A stretch of 64,000 nt of DNA from Bacteroidota bacterium. GTDB lineage: Bacteria; Bacteroidota; Bacteroidia; AKYH767-A; OLB10. The notes under the pieces are model-generated. The model saw only the letters and a list, made by a program, of their open reading frames with translations. It was not told where the DNA came from and searched no databases. Numbering within the stretch: position 1 is the stretch's first letter; each line of letters opens with the position of its first letter. Location of the stretch: positions 124,001 through 188,000 of the forward strand of contig JADJOA010000003.1 in the NCBI GenBank assembly GCA_016714005.1, written 5' to 3'. A program made the position numbers and the translations under genes. This document shows, piece after piece, positions 7,415 through 18,644 of this stretch.

Positions 7415-8914
7415 ATGAAAAAACTCACTTTAATTCTTGTATTAGCTATTGTAAGTAAAATAGCAGGAGCACAAGCAAACACAAGCTTAAGCAACTTAAC
7501 AACAACTGCTATTAACAAAAGCCTTTTACCAGGAACTCCAACTAACTTTGACCTGGGGGCTGATTTAATTCCTTGGCGTCATATTTACTTTAATGGGCTT
7601 ATTTTTCACAACAACACTCAACTATTATCACACTCCGTAGCTACCCAATCAATTTTTCTTGGTTATAATGCTAATACACTTCCAAATACTGGAACAAACA
7701 ACACATGCATAGGTGGAAGTGCTGGCATTGCAAATACTTCAGGGGGAAAAAACTCCTTTGTAGGGCACAGTGCTGGACGTTTTAATACAACTGGAAGTTC
7801 TAATACCTTTTTGGATATAAATCAGGACAATCCAATACAACAGGCAGTTCAAATACCTTTATAGGAATTAATGCAGGTCAATTAACTACTACTGGCGGTT
7901 CAAACACCTTTGTGGGAGTAAATGCAGGTATAGGAAATACAACCGGGCAAGCAAATACATTTATAGGCACAGGAGGAAGTACTACACCTGCAATTACAGG
8001 AGGGTTTAACAGTATGCTTGGTAACTCAGCGGGAATTAGCGCAGGCAACATAAGTTTTTCAACAGCTATTGGATTTGGTGCCACTGCTAATGCAGATTTC
8101 AAGGTACGCCTTGGCGGAACAACGGCAACTGTAATTGAGGGTCAGGTTGCATATTCCTTCCCAAGTGATGGAAGATTTAAAACCAATGTTAAAGAAGATG
8201 TGCCGGGTCTTGAGTTTATAAACAAGTTGCGTCCTGTTACTTACAACTTTGAAACACAAAAATTTGATGAGTTTTTACATCAAAATGATAAAGAATACAA
8301 AGCAAATCCATCATTATTTATAAAGTCAAGTAAAATAAAACAAAGCGGATTTATTGCACAAGAAGTAGAAAAAGTTGCCAAGGAACTGGGTTATGATTTT
8401 AATGGTGTTCATGCTCCAGAATCTGCTAATGATAACTATAGCATGAGTTACGAATTATTAATTGTACCAATGGTTAAAGGTATGCAAGAGCTTTCAAAAG
8501 AAAATCAAGAATTAAAAATCGCTTAGAAAAATTAGAGTCACTGCTCAATATTTCTGTTTCTGAAAAAGAAGCATCAAACTTTCAAAAATTAGTTTTAAAC
8601 TCAGAAGGAAAAATAGCTGTATTAGGTCAAAACATTCCTAATCCATTTAACGGAAAAACAATAATCCATTATTACCTGCCGCAGGATGTAAAATCAGCAC
8701 AATTAATTATTACAACCATTAATGGTGTAAAATTAGTTGCTGAACAAATTACCAATCGTGGGCAAGGAAGTATAGAGTTGGATGCAAGTAAACTTGCCAA
8801 TGGAAATTATTTCTACACTCTTTTTGTGGACAATGTTAAAGTTGATTCAAAACAATTCTCTAAAAAAATAGAAAAGCACCATTGGCTGAAAATTAGAATT
8901 AGAAAAGAGGGTTG
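7415..8914 (+). CDS. Secreted tail-fibre/S74 peptidase protein with T9SS sorting domain (frameshifted)
   Basis: The protein has a signal peptide (MKKLTLILVLAIVSKIAGAQ), then short repeats of the type NTFxGxxAGxxNTTGxxN typical of fibre-like beta-structures in Bacteroidota. Next is a peptidase S74 intramolecular chaperone domain starting PSDGRFKTNVKED, whose Ser and Lys are the self-cleavage dyad. A coiled-coil stretch (LKNRLEKLESLL) follows, then a T9SS-like C-terminal domain (GQNIPNPFNG, LANGNYFYTLFVDN). The frame changes near 7811, where a GG should be GGG, and near 8521. The exact C-terminus is uncertain; I give the stop of the last open frame. It is probably an adhesin-like trimeric surface fibre co-regulated with the peptide operon. 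Confidence 0.8.
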
Positions 8915-8943
8915 ATAAATCAACCCTCTTTTCTAATTCTAAT
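8892..8943. terminator. 24-bp perfect hairpin at convergent gene ends
   Basis: Bases 8892-8915 are the exact reverse complement of 8920-8943, with a 4-base loop (TAAA). The arms contain the last codons of the tail-fibre gene on one strand and of the desaturase gene on the other. This is probably a bidirectional terminator. Confidence 0.7.
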
Positions 8944-9660
8944 AACCCGTACTTTGTTAAGCACAAGTATTACAGGGTAAACAGGATCAACTTCCCACCA
9001 TTTGGTTGCAAAATTACTACGCGCTGCATAGTGGTGATGGTTGTTTTGGAAAAGTTCGCCCATCATTAAAAAATCAATAATTAAAGTGTTGCGCGATTTA
9101 TCTCCATCGTTGTAATTACGGTAACCATACTTATGTCCTGCCCAGTTAACTATTGCGCCATGTATGGGACCCATTAAAAAATGAATAGGCAAAAAAGCGT
9201 ACATCCACCACATGCCATCAGGCACAAATTTGATATAAAACAAAATATAAAGTAATCCAAAAAAAAGTCTAGTAGGGTTGAATGCGGCAATGCGGTCAAG
9301 GCTCGGCCACACCGGATAATTTTTATCAAACCTTGAGTCAGGTTTTATTTTACGAAGTGTAAAACCATTGTAAATAACCTTGGTCTTCCACATCATACTA
9401 AATACCTCCTTAAAAAAATGAGGTGAGTGCGGGTCTTTGTCAGTATCACTGTAAGCGTGGTGCATTCTATGCATAATGGCATAAGCTCGGGGGTTGAGGT
9501 AGGAAGACCCTTGTGTAACCCACGTAAACAAATGAAAGAAACGTTCCCAAAATTTACTCATGGTAAACATTTTATGTGCTCCGTACCGATGCAGGAAAAA
9601 TGTTTGTGAAAAAAGTGACAAATACCAATGAATAATTAAGAACGAAAATATAATTAGCAT
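8920..9660 (-). CDS. Acyl-CoA desaturase (fatty acid delta-9 type)
   Basis: This 246-residue integral membrane di-iron desaturase has the three histidine boxes of the family: HRYGAH (24-29), HRMHH in the next cytoplasmic loop, and NNHHHYAARSN near the C-terminus. The hydrophobic N-terminus and central segment supply the membrane hairpins. It inserts a cis double bond into acyl chains and so adjusts membrane fluidity. Its final codons form one arm of the convergent hairpin. The gene stands alone between the tail-fibre gene and the glmS operon terminator. Confidence 0.9.
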   Translation of the reverse strand: MLIIFSFLIIHWYLSLFSQTFFLHRYGAHKMFTMSKFWERFFHLFTWVTQGSSYLNPRAYAIMHRMHHAYSDTDKDPHSPHFFKEVFSMMWKTKVIYNGFTLRKIKPDSRFDKNYPVWPSLDRIAAFNPTRLFFGLLYILFYIKFVPDGMWWMYAFLPIHFLMGPIHGAIVNWAGHKYGYRNYNDGDKSRNTLIIDFLMMGELFQNNHHHYAARSNFATKWWEVDPVYPVILVLNKVRVIRIRKEG

Positions 9661-9701
9661 TAAACTTGATTTGATTTAGTAGTGTATTGATACATAAATA
9701 A

Positions 9702-9726
9702 AAAAGCCGTTCTTGATAGAACAGCT
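9702..9726 (-). terminator. Terminator of the glycogen synthase-DUF4270-glmS operon
   Basis: Arms AAAGC-c-GTTCT and AGAAC-a-GCTTT with a 4-base loop; on the minus strand a T-run follows. It lies 19 bases after the glmS stop. Confidence 0.75.
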
Positions 9727-9744
9727 TTCGGTTGTCTTTTATTT

Positions 9745-11579
9745 TTACTCAACAGTTACCGACTTGGCAAGATTCCTCGGCTGGTCAACATTACAGCCAC
9801 GCATTACTGCAATATGATATGACAACAACTGCAAAGGAATAACACTAACCAACGGAACAAGTATTTCGTCCGTCTCAGGAATTTCTATAGCGTAATCAGC
9901 CATCTTTTTAACTTCGGTATCGCCTTCGGTTACTATGGCAATAATTTTTCCTTTGCGCGCCTTTACTTCCTGTATGTTGCTTACCACCTTTTCGTAAGAA
10001 GAATTTTTTGTAGCAATTACAACCACCGGCATTTCCTCATCAATCAAAGCAATAGGTCCGTGTTTCATTTCAGCAGCAGGATAGCCTTCCGCATGGATAT
10101 AACTTATTTCTTTCAGTTTAAGTGCGCCTTCTAATGCAACAGGAAAACCATAACCACGACCAAGGTATAAGAAGTTACGTGCATCTTTAAACTTCGCAGC
10201 AATCTCTTTTGCTTCATCGTTACATTTTAATGCAGCTTCTATTTTCTTAGGAATACTCTCTAATTCTCTCAATAAAGATTGAAAGCGCGATTGGGTAATG
10301 GTTCCTCTTTTGTTTGCAATTTGCAAAGCGAACAAAGTAAGTACAGTAACTTGTGCTGTAAATGCTTTAGTAGATGCCACACCAATTTCGGGACCGGCAT
10401 GTGTGTATGAACCTGCATGTGTAGCACGAGGAATGGATGAACCAACAACATTACATACACCAATAATGGTAGCGCCTTTTTGTTTTGCCAATTCTATTGC
10501 AGCCAATGTATCAGCCGTTTCGCCCGATTGAGAAATGGCAATAACCACATCATCTTCAGTAATTATTGGATTTCGGTAACGAAACTCACTTGCATATTCA
10601 ACCTCAACAGGAATTCGTGCAAGGTCTTCAATTAAATATTCGGCAACCAAACCAGCATGCCACGATGTGCCACATGCAACTATAATGATGCGCTTAGCAT
10701 TAACAATTTTATTTTCAAACTCTCCTATTCCACCCAGCTTAAGTGTTTTATTTTAGAATCAACACGCCCACGCATACTATCCCAAATTGAACGAGGCTGT
10801 TCATAAATTTCTTTAAGCATAAAGTGGTCAAATCCGCCCTTTTCAATCGCCTCTAACTTCAATTCCAACTCCTGCACAAACGGAACCTTTGTTTCATTAT
10901 CAATTGTTTTTACACTCAACTTCCCATTATCAACTGTTGCAACTTCTCCATCATTCAAATAAGCCACATTTTTGGTGTACTCGACAATTGGTGTTGCATC
11001 AGAGGCAACAAAATATTCGTCCTTGCCAATGCCAACAACTATGGGGCTTCCTTTACGTGCTGCAATAATTTTGTGCGGTTCTTTTTTAGAAAGAACCACT
11101 ATTGCATAGGCGCCAATCACCTCTCCTAAAGCAAGGCGCACTGCTTCTTCAGTTGCAACTTTTGTCTTGTTTTGAATTTCTTCTATTAAATGAATTAGTA
11201 CCTCTGTATCAGTATCACTTTTAAAAGTATGCCCAAGGTTTATTAGTTCTTGTTTGATAGAAGCATAGTTTTCAATAATGCCGTTGTGAATGATGGCAAG
11301 ATTCTTTGACTCGCTATAATGCGGATGCGCGTTTCTATCGTTAGGCTCCCCATGTGTAGCCCACCGTGTGTGCCCCATCCCTATAGTACCTGAGAGATTT
11401 TCTTCCTTTACAAATGCAGCAAGGTCGGCAACTTTACCAGCCTTTTTATATACATTTAAATTACCGTTAAGTAATGCAATGCCCGCACTGTCGTAACCGC
11501 GGTATTCAAGTCTTTGTAAGCCCTTTATTATAATAGGATAGGCTTCTTTTTTTCCTATGTAAGCAACAATTCCACACAT
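9745..11579 (-). CDS. glmS: Glutamine-fructose-6-phosphate aminotransferase (one frameshift)
   Basis: GlmS converts fructose-6-phosphate and glutamine to glucosamine-6-phosphate, the first step to UDP-GlcNAc for peptidoglycan and lipid A. The N-terminal glutaminase half begins MCGIVAYIG with nucleophile Cys2, followed by RGYDSAG and GHTRWATHG. The C-terminal half has two SIS isomerase domains (VACGTSWHAG, ISQSGETADT, GPEIGVASTKAF) and ends LAKSVTVE, the conserved tail. The frame is broken once between about 10720 and 10740; restoring one base joins the halves exactly as in intact GlmS. Because the enzyme is normally essential, this is almost certainly a sequencing error. It is last in an operon with glycogen synthase and DUF4270. 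Confidence 0.95.
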
Positions 11580-11583
11580 GATG

Positions 11584-12928
11584 TTAAGGATTTAACTTAG
11601 TATATGTAAGTTGTAGTTTTAATTTTAATGATTGTGATGCATTAGCTCCTCCTCCAAAAACAGATCGGTTAGGCGAAGTACCCGAATTTGACGGTAAAAT
11701 AAATAATCCATAATCACTTATTTCGCCAGTTAAAACCTGTTGCAAATATCGGGCAATATTAAACCGATACGTATTATTGGAGAGAGAGCCTCCAAAGTAT
11801 GAACCACCTTCTACAAGTTGATCGAAAGACAAAAAAGTAAGGTTATTAACAGAATCAGCTTTTGCCAAGCCTACTGAGGAACCGGCAGCTAATGCAGATG
11901 TACTGTTGGGCTCAAGTGTAATGACTAATTCTGCTTTATTTATGGCAATGGGCATGGCGGCTTTTAAACCATCTATGAAAGGAAAAGTTACTTTAGTTCT
12001 TAAACCAGCCATCGCTTGTACATAACCTTTATCAGGTGATACTTTTGGAAACACATTACCTACAACGGAAGAAGAATAGTCATGCGAAAAATGATTACAT
12101 CTTGCAGCATCACTCATCAAAAAGGAAAGTGTTTTTTGAGATACAGTTCCTCCCGAAGAGTCTGTATAATAAATGGTCATTCCTGATAACGAAGTGTTAG
12201 GATTATAGGTGATTATCCCTCCACCAGAATTTACAGGAGTACATTGCACATGCAAACCTTTCATATTGCTCAAAAAGGTTTCTTTGCTTGAGAGCCAGTT
12301 GTTCGTTTTGATAGTATCAAACAAACTCTGAGCATAAGTCTGGTCCAATTTTACTCTTAAATGAGGAGCAAGTGTGTCAGAACCAATTATAACATTGGTG
12401 TTTGGTAAAGGGCTAAAAGTTGATGAACCAGCAAACAGCGCTTTTTACTGCAAAGGTCTGATTGGAATAATAAGTACTGTCATCATTTAATGCCTGATCT
12501 AATTCATAAACTGTAATAGTTTGTTGTGTAGTACTATCACCATAAAAACTTTTGTAGGCAAAAGTTAAAACCAAAGAATCAAACGCAGCACTATCCAAAT
12601 CAGGGTTGGTTATAGCAGGAACAATTTGTCCGTATATGTTTGCTGTGCTTTGCCCCAGTTCCGATTCATACATGCTACCCAATAAGGCAGCGTTAGAAGT
12701 ATTAACAATTGCACTGTAGGTTACAGCAGAATCAGCCCTGAATATTTCAGTTTGCAATGTAACAGTATCTGTAAATGCAAGGTTAGGTTGGTCGCTTTCT
12801 GGTTGCACCTCTAACCCAACTGTGTTTGGCTCATTACAAGAAAGAAGTCCTATAGAAACAGCCAATGAAAATAAAATCATCGAAGCCTTTGCTAGATAAG
12901 CAAAGGGTAATAATGTGGTTTTTTTCAA
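11584..12928 (-). CDS. DUF4270 family lipoprotein (one frameshift)
   Basis: The N-terminus is a lipoprotein signal with lipobox LLSC (MKKTTLLPFAYLAKASMILF, then SLAVSIGLLSCNEPN). The following sequence (GLEVQPESDQPNLAFTDTVT, YGDSTTQQTITVYELDQ) matches DUF4270, a Bacteroidota-specific family. It is usually found beside a short glycogen synthase and glmS, as here. The frame breaks near 12420-12440 and resumes through a beta-rich C-terminal part ending LQLTYTKLNP. It is probably an outer-membrane or periplasmic lipoprotein of unknown function; total length about 448 residues. Spacing is 24 bases to the upstream and 4 bases to the downstream gene. Confidence 0.85.
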
Positions 12929-12952
12929 TGTGATAAATTTAATCTGAAAAGT

Positions 12953-13776
12953 TTACGCCAATACACTTATTTCTTCCAATACCTCATCATAAAATGCGTT
13001 GTAAGCATCCATGTATTCTTCAGGAGTTTGGTAATCCAACACCATTTTTCCACTCTTTTTTAAATGGCTTTCTACTTTGGCAGGAATATTATCTGAAGCC
13101 TTTATAACTGCATCAGCCTTGTTTATGGCGGCAATAGTTATCCCCTCGTAATTAGGAGTTTTTAGGTCTTTAACATCACCTGCCGAAATTCCTTCCATCA
13201 TCAACCTCTTCGAATAATTCTCATGGAAGCTATCAGTAAACCCATCATCATAAATGGAATAAACCACACGCGAGTTTCTAAAAACAGGATCCTCGCGATA
13301 AGATGTTTTAATAAATAAAGGTATTAAACTTGTCATCCACCCGTGGCAATGGATAATATCAGGTTCCCATCCTAATTTTTTTACGGTTTCTAAAACCCCT
13401 CTTCCAAAGAAAATGGTACGATCATCATTATCCTTGTAAAATTTTCCTTTTGAATCTTTTACTGTTGCCTTGCGCTGAAAGTACTCTTCGTTATCAATAA
13501 AGTAAACCTGCATACGCGCACTTTGAATGGAAGCTACTTTTATTATAAGTGGATGATCATGGTCATTAATAATAAGGTTCATACCCGATAAACGAATAAC
13601 TTCATGTAGTTGGTTTCTGCGTTCGTTAACGCAACCAAACTTGGGCATAAAGGTTCTAATTTCTTTGCCTCTCTCCTGAGTGGCTTGTGGAAGGTAGCGC
13701 CCAATGTTACTGATGGGGCTCATTTCCAAAAAGGATAAATTTCTTGCGATACAAACAGTACTTTAGCTTTCTTCAT
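12953..13776 (-). CDS. Glycogen/starch synthase, short GT5 form (frameshift near start)
   Basis: The true start is ATG 13776-13774, giving MKKAKVLFVSQEIYPF. One T is missing from a T-run near 13725-13735, after which the frame continues with SPISNIGRYLPQATQERGKE. The N-terminal GT5 catalytic domain is present (DIIHCHGWMTSLIPLFIK), but the second GT1-like domain is absent and the protein ends at about 274 residues. This short form is common in Bacteroidota and so is not itself a truncation. It uses ADP- or UDP-glucose to extend alpha-1,4-glucan. It is first in the operon with DUF4270 and glmS. Confidence 0.85.
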
Positions 13777-13813
13777 TTATGAGGAGTTATGTTACTTTTA
13801 AACGATAATGTCG

Positions 13814-13821
13814 CAAAAATA
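13814..13821 (-). promoter_or_regulatory. -7 box of the glycogen synthase operon
   Basis: The minus strand reads TATTTTTG, an exact TAnnTTTG match, 37 bases upstream of the ATG. The rest of the 223-base divergent intergenic region up to 14000 is AT-rich with no other structure I can support. Confidence 0.5.
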
Positions 13822-13999
13822 TAGAAAAAACTCTTTGACTCCTACAACATTTGGCGAAAATCTTTAAATAAAGTGTGTTTTCATAAAAATAAATCTACTC
13901 TTAAACTTGCAGGATTAAAAATAATTTTAAGTAAAGAATGTTTTGTTGTAACAAAAAAGTAATTGTGGTCGTCCTATTTAAAACTCAAATATTTATATC

Positions 14000-14661
14000 A
14001 TGAAAAAATCATCTATTTAATGGCAGCTGGTATTCTGTCAGCATCGTTAAGCGTAGCCTGTAACGATGAAACCATAAAAGGAAACGGCATTGAAAAAAAA
14101 GACTCCCGCCCACTTGGATCATTTGACAAAATAACCCTGGCAGGAAGTGTGGACATTAAAATTGAACAAGGCGGAACGGAGTCTGTAACTGTTGAAACAG
14201 ACGAAAACTTAGTGGCGTATGTAATTACAGTTGTTGAAAACGGCACACTAAGCATCCACACTAAGGATAATGTATATTTAAAACCTACAAAAGACATAGT
14301 GGTATATGTAAACTGCAAAACCCTTAAAGCAATTTCTTCGGGTGGAAGTGGTGATGTAAAAACGGTAACGAAACTGAGCGGTGACGTGCTTTCTATTTCG
14401 CAGGGAGGCAGTGGAGATTATAAATTAGACCTGGCGGTAGATAAACTGAAGATAAGTAAAGCCGGATCGGGTGATTTCACAATTACAGGTAGTGTAGGGG
14501 AAATGAAAATAAGCTCAGCAGGGAGCGGTGATGTAAAAGCAAAAGATTTGAATTGTTTGACTGCAGATATCTCTAGTGCAGGTTCAGGTGATTTTGTTTT
14601 AAGAAAAGGAACACCAGCAAAAATTAGTAATGTGGGTAGCGGTGAAATAAGTTACGAGTAA
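14000..14661 (+). CDS. Head-GIN domain (DUF2807) lipoprotein (frameshift near start)
   Basis: From ATG 14000, restoring one A in the A-run right after the start gives MKKIIYLMAAGILSASLSVA followed by Cys, a lipoprotein signal peptide. The mature part is a right-handed beta-helix with a repeated turn: SGGSGD, QGGSGD, KAGSGD, SAGSGD (twice) and GSGE. It begins with the typical LGSFDKITLAGSVDIKIEQG strand. This is the DUF2807 or putative auto-transporter adhesin head-GIN family, common on Bacteroidota surfaces. Its function is unknown. It stands alone, divergent from glycogen synthase and convergent with lpxH. Confidence 0.85.
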
Positions 14662-14682
14662 TACCAAAATGTATTTAAGTTA

Positions 14683-14715
14683 AAAACACTACATTAATTT
14701 TAATGGGTGTGTTTT
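14683..14715. terminator. Possible bidirectional terminator between head-GIN gene and lpxH
   Basis: AAAACAC at 14683-14689 pairs with GTGTTTT at 14709-14715, with a weak AT-rich inner stem (ATTAA/TTAAT). A-runs and T-runs flank it on both sides. It lies exactly between the two convergent genes. The stem is short, so support is modest. Confidence 0.35.
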
Positions 14716-15474
14716 ATTTGTACTCTTTTAATTCCAGTTTTTCGCCATCCCACACACAATAAGTAAAATATTTAACCCAGTCGCCAAGGTTTATGTATTT
14801 CGCTTCCTCCACACTCATATTTATAGGCAAATGCCTGTGACCAAAGATAAAATAATCTGTCTTTTCAGTTTGTTGTTTCTTTTAATAAACTGCACTAAAA
14901 ATTCTTTGTCATCGCCTAAATATTTATCATCGGTGGTTCCAGTTGAAATTCGGCTGCGCCTACTCCAGAAGTTGGCCAGTGAAATGCCAAAATTAGGATG
15001 AAACCGGGCAAACAGCCACTGCGAAAATTTATTGGCAAAAACTTTTTTGATAAACTTATATCCATGATCGCCCGGGCCCAACCCATCTCCATGGCCAATA
15101 AAAAAAACTTTTCCATCAATGGTTCTGGTAATTGGCTGGTGGTAAAGTTTTATACCAATTTCAGTGGGCAAGTAATCGAACATCCACATATCGTGGTTGC
15201 CAGTAAAATAATGTACAGGAATTCCGCTATCAGTAAACTCAGCCAGCTTCCCAAGTAATCTTATGTGCCCTTTGGGTACAGCACGTTTATACTCAAACCA
15301 AAAATCAAATGCATCGCCAAGCAAAAAAAGTTCGGTAATGTCGTGTTTTATTGAATCTAAAAAACGAACTATTTTTTTTTCACGCTCAATGCTTGCCTTG
15401 TGTGTGGGCACACCCAAATGAAAATCGGAAAGAAAATAAATTTTTTTTGCTGCCACTTTACTATCTAACGTCAA
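14714..15474 (-). CDS. lpxH: UDP-2,3-diacylglucosamine diphosphatase-like phosphoesterase (one frameshift)
   Basis: Calcineurin-fold metallophosphoesterase of about 253 residues. Metal-binding motifs in order are SDFHLG, GDAFDFW, GNHD, GHGDG and, after the frameshift, GHRH. It cleaves UDP-2,3-diacylglucosamine to lipid X in lipid A synthesis. The frame is lost near 14860, and the C-terminus (TDYFIFGHRHLPINM through the end at 14714) continues in another frame. The TTG start overlaps the stop of the upstream peptidase by four bases (TTGA), which suggests translational coupling. LpxG or another UDP-sugar phosphatase of the same fold cannot be excluded. Confidence 0.85.
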
Positions 15475-18400
15475 TAAGCATCTTGCAATTGTTGCCGCAA
15501 GTTTAGCAGATTAAGCGATTTGATATTGAATGTGAATCTTATTTTATCACCAAACTTTAAATCATTGGCAGTGTGATATTTTTTTATGTCGTTAGAATAG
15601 ATAAAAGGGAGAAAAACTTCGCATACATTTTTTATTAACGATATTGCTACCCCTGCATCATAAACCAATGCTTCGCTTCCCTCATAAGCGGTTTTGGCTT
15701 TGTGATAGGTTCCCGCATCGGCAAATAATTTAATGGGCAAAACGGAATTTTAATTTCTGCGTTTACAGCGAAAAGCCATTTGTTGCTTTGTGCACCGGGC
15801 GAATATGCTTTAAAGCCACCATCGTGTATGCTCATTTGCTGACTCAAAAAGTTGTCAGCATCATTTCTAGCAAAATAATAATCATACACCAGGTAATCAT
15901 TATTCCCACTCCATCCGCTCATTTTAAAAGAAGAATAACCTGTACTCTCATTAAATAAAAATGCACCACCAAACAATCTTAATTTAATTCCCCTTTTTAC
16001 TCTTGAGTAAGAGAAACTTTTTTCAATTTCAAAAAATGCTTTTCCGTATTTATCACCGCTTTCTGTTATTAAGGAAAGACTATAGGGGTCCAATTTATTC
16101 CTGTTAACTTGTGATGCAGAAACCTGAAAGGTACTACGGAATTTTACTTCGTTTCCGGGATTCGATTTGATATAACTATACTGCTCTAATGCATTCCAAA
16201 TATTTTTTACTTCAAATATATTTTGCGTTTGGTGCTCTTCTGATTTTTTGCGCTGAAAAAGTTTAACACTGAATGGAATGGTTGCATAATTAAAAATATC
16301 TTCTCTTACAATTCCATCTGTATGTCTTATATTATCCGATAAGTATGCAAAGTACCGTGGATTTACATTAAATAAAATATGGTGCAGCCATCATGTATTA
16401 AAAAATCGCGTGTAATTAAAATCTGCTACTCCGGCAATGCTGTTTGATTCAAAACCATAAAGTGGCGTTATACTAAATTCAAAATTTTTCTTCAGCATAA
16501 AAAAATTACTGAACGATATACCTGCCATTAACCCATTGTGAATGTTGAAGCCCAGCGCTGGTGTAAAAAATAATTGAGATTTGTTGGCTTCTTCAACACG
16601 CGGTAAAAACTGAATGCGAAGTGGTTCAAATTTTTTAAATGCCCCATTTATTCGCATGGAGTTGTTTCTATTATTAATGTCAGGCACTTCACCAGTTGCA
16701 TTTAAAGTTATGTAGTCGCAATTGTTGCATGCAATTTCAATTTTCTTTTTCCTTCAAAACCGTAAATCCATTTAGTTTCCATAATTCTATTTTCCCCAAT
16801 GGTAGAAACATTAAATGGCGCTATGGCTTCGTTCCTGTTTTCAATTTCAACACTGTAAATTTTTTTTCTATCTGTATCAAACGAAAACTTCCCTGTAAAC
16901 TCCACATTTGTTATTGCGTAATCAATTCTTTTTGTGGTTTTAATAAGGTCATTAAAAAACCAGTTGAAATCCTGCCCTGTTAGCGTTTCAAAAACTTTTT
17001 GCAAATCTTCAGGATATGGGTGCTTATATTTCCATTCATTAAAATATTGGCTCATACATAAATCAAAAACAGAATCACCTAAAGCACATTTTAAATATTC
17101 AAACAAAACCGCTGAATAAGCATAAGTATTTAGCCCGTAGTTAAGGGTGGTAAAATCCTTTGCCGGAGTTGATAACGACTGATTAATATAATACCCTACC
17201 GAGAGCATTGCTTCAGCCATTGTAGCTTCTTTAGGGTTATAATCCTTTACACCCGTCAAAGAAGAAAATGGCACCGCAAATGCAAGTGTGTTTCCCTTCT
17301 CTGCATTTTTATTCGAATAAAAATAACGTTGCTCATAAAAAGAATTAATGCCTTCATCCATCCATGCAAATTGTCTTTCGTTGGTTCCTAAAATTCCATA
17401 AAACCAATTGTGCCCTACTTCGTGTACAATTACATTCTCAAAAATATAAGGGATATAACTTTTGCCAATAACAGTTATGGTTGGATATTCCATTCCGCCA
17501 CCTGCGGCAATAATGCCATCAACAGCCGTGCAAACGTCATAGGGATAATCTTCATTCCACTTTGAATAGAAGTAAAGTGCGTTATTAATGTATTCACTTG
17601 CATTCTTCCACAAAACAGCTTCGCTGTTGGTAAACATTGCATAAGTCGTAACCTTTCTTTTTGTGTGCGGCAGTTCAACCTGGCTTTTAAAAACATGAAA
17701 TCTTTTATCGGCAAACCATGCAAAATCGTGCACGCTATCAATTTTATAAGTAATAGTTTTTGTTTGCGATGATGATGCCGGAAAACTTAAATCCTTTTCA
17801 AACACTTTAATATTTCTCGTTTGCTCATATTTATAATTCAAAAAATTTATTTCAGATTGTTCCTGCAAATTTCCGGTTGCACCTACAACATAATTTTGAG
17901 GAAGTGTAATTTGCACTTCATAAGAACCAAACTCTCCGTAAAATTCGCCTTGGGTTAAGTATGGCATAAAATGCCACCCTGTCCTGTCAAAAACTGCCGG
18001 TTTAGGATACCATTGTGATATGTAATAAGCCTGCCCCGTATGACCTAGCCGAGAAAATCGTGCATCGGGTATTTTTACATAAAAAGGAGTGGTAATTACC
18101 ACGGACTGCCCGGTTTGCAAAGGCTCATTTAAAATCAGTTTTCCAATGTCAATATTGTTTGCATCTTGTTCAAACTTTGCTGCGGTATTGTTTACTTTAA
18201 AATCAAGTCCATCTATAAAACCCCTTAAAGAATCGTGCGCATTTTGAAAACTTAAATCGCCATGTTTTAAAAACTCCTTTGCCAAGGCAGTGTTATTGTC
18301 CTTATAAGCATTTGGGTAGAGGTGAAAATAAATTTCTGTTAAACTGCCCGGGGAGTTATTTGTATAGGTTAATGTTTCAAACCCATTGAGCTCGTTTTTT

Positions 18401-18522
18401 GAATCGTTTAATGAAACAGAAATTTTATAAGCTACATGTTGCTGGAAGTAAGGCTGCGCATTTAATTCAACTGCAAAAAATATAATACAAATGGCAAATA
18501 GTTTTTTTCTTAAAAAGGACAT
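15471..18522 (-). CDS. Large M1-family metallopeptidase with C-terminal extension (several frameshifts)
   Basis: Signal peptide (MSFLRKKLFAICIIFFAVEL), an M1 N-terminal beta domain (YTNNSPGSLTEIYFHLYPNA), then the gluzincin site VHEVGHNWFYGI with the downstream Glu in WMDEGINSFYE. The first 604 residues are intact. Downstream of about 16700 the same gene continues through three or more frame changes as a beta-rich segment of about 400 residues. It contains alternating aromatic/hydrophobic strands (LFFTPALGFNIHNGLMAGIS), probably a beta-sandwich or barrel. Total length is about 1017 residues, as in Bacteroidota M1 enzymes with this extension. It is predicted to act as a periplasmic or outer-membrane aminopeptidase. 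It overlaps lpxH by four bases. Confidence 0.82.
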
Positions 18523-18644
18523 ATACTATGTTATTAATGAACGAAGTTTTTTTAGACAGCAACCCTGATTGTAAAATAATTGTTTAATCAGAACCAACTT
18601 TAACTTTTAATCGTATATTAGCAAAACAAAATTGAGAAAATAAA

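Noticed and set aside
9745..11579. Two separate genes for a glutaminase and an isomerase
   Set aside because: Adding one base near 10730 joins them into a full GlmS with conserved sequence through the junction.
12953..13776. Truncated glycogen synthase pseudogene
   Set aside because: The single-domain GT5 form of about 270 residues is the normal form in Bacteroidota, and the only defect is a one-base gap in a T-run.
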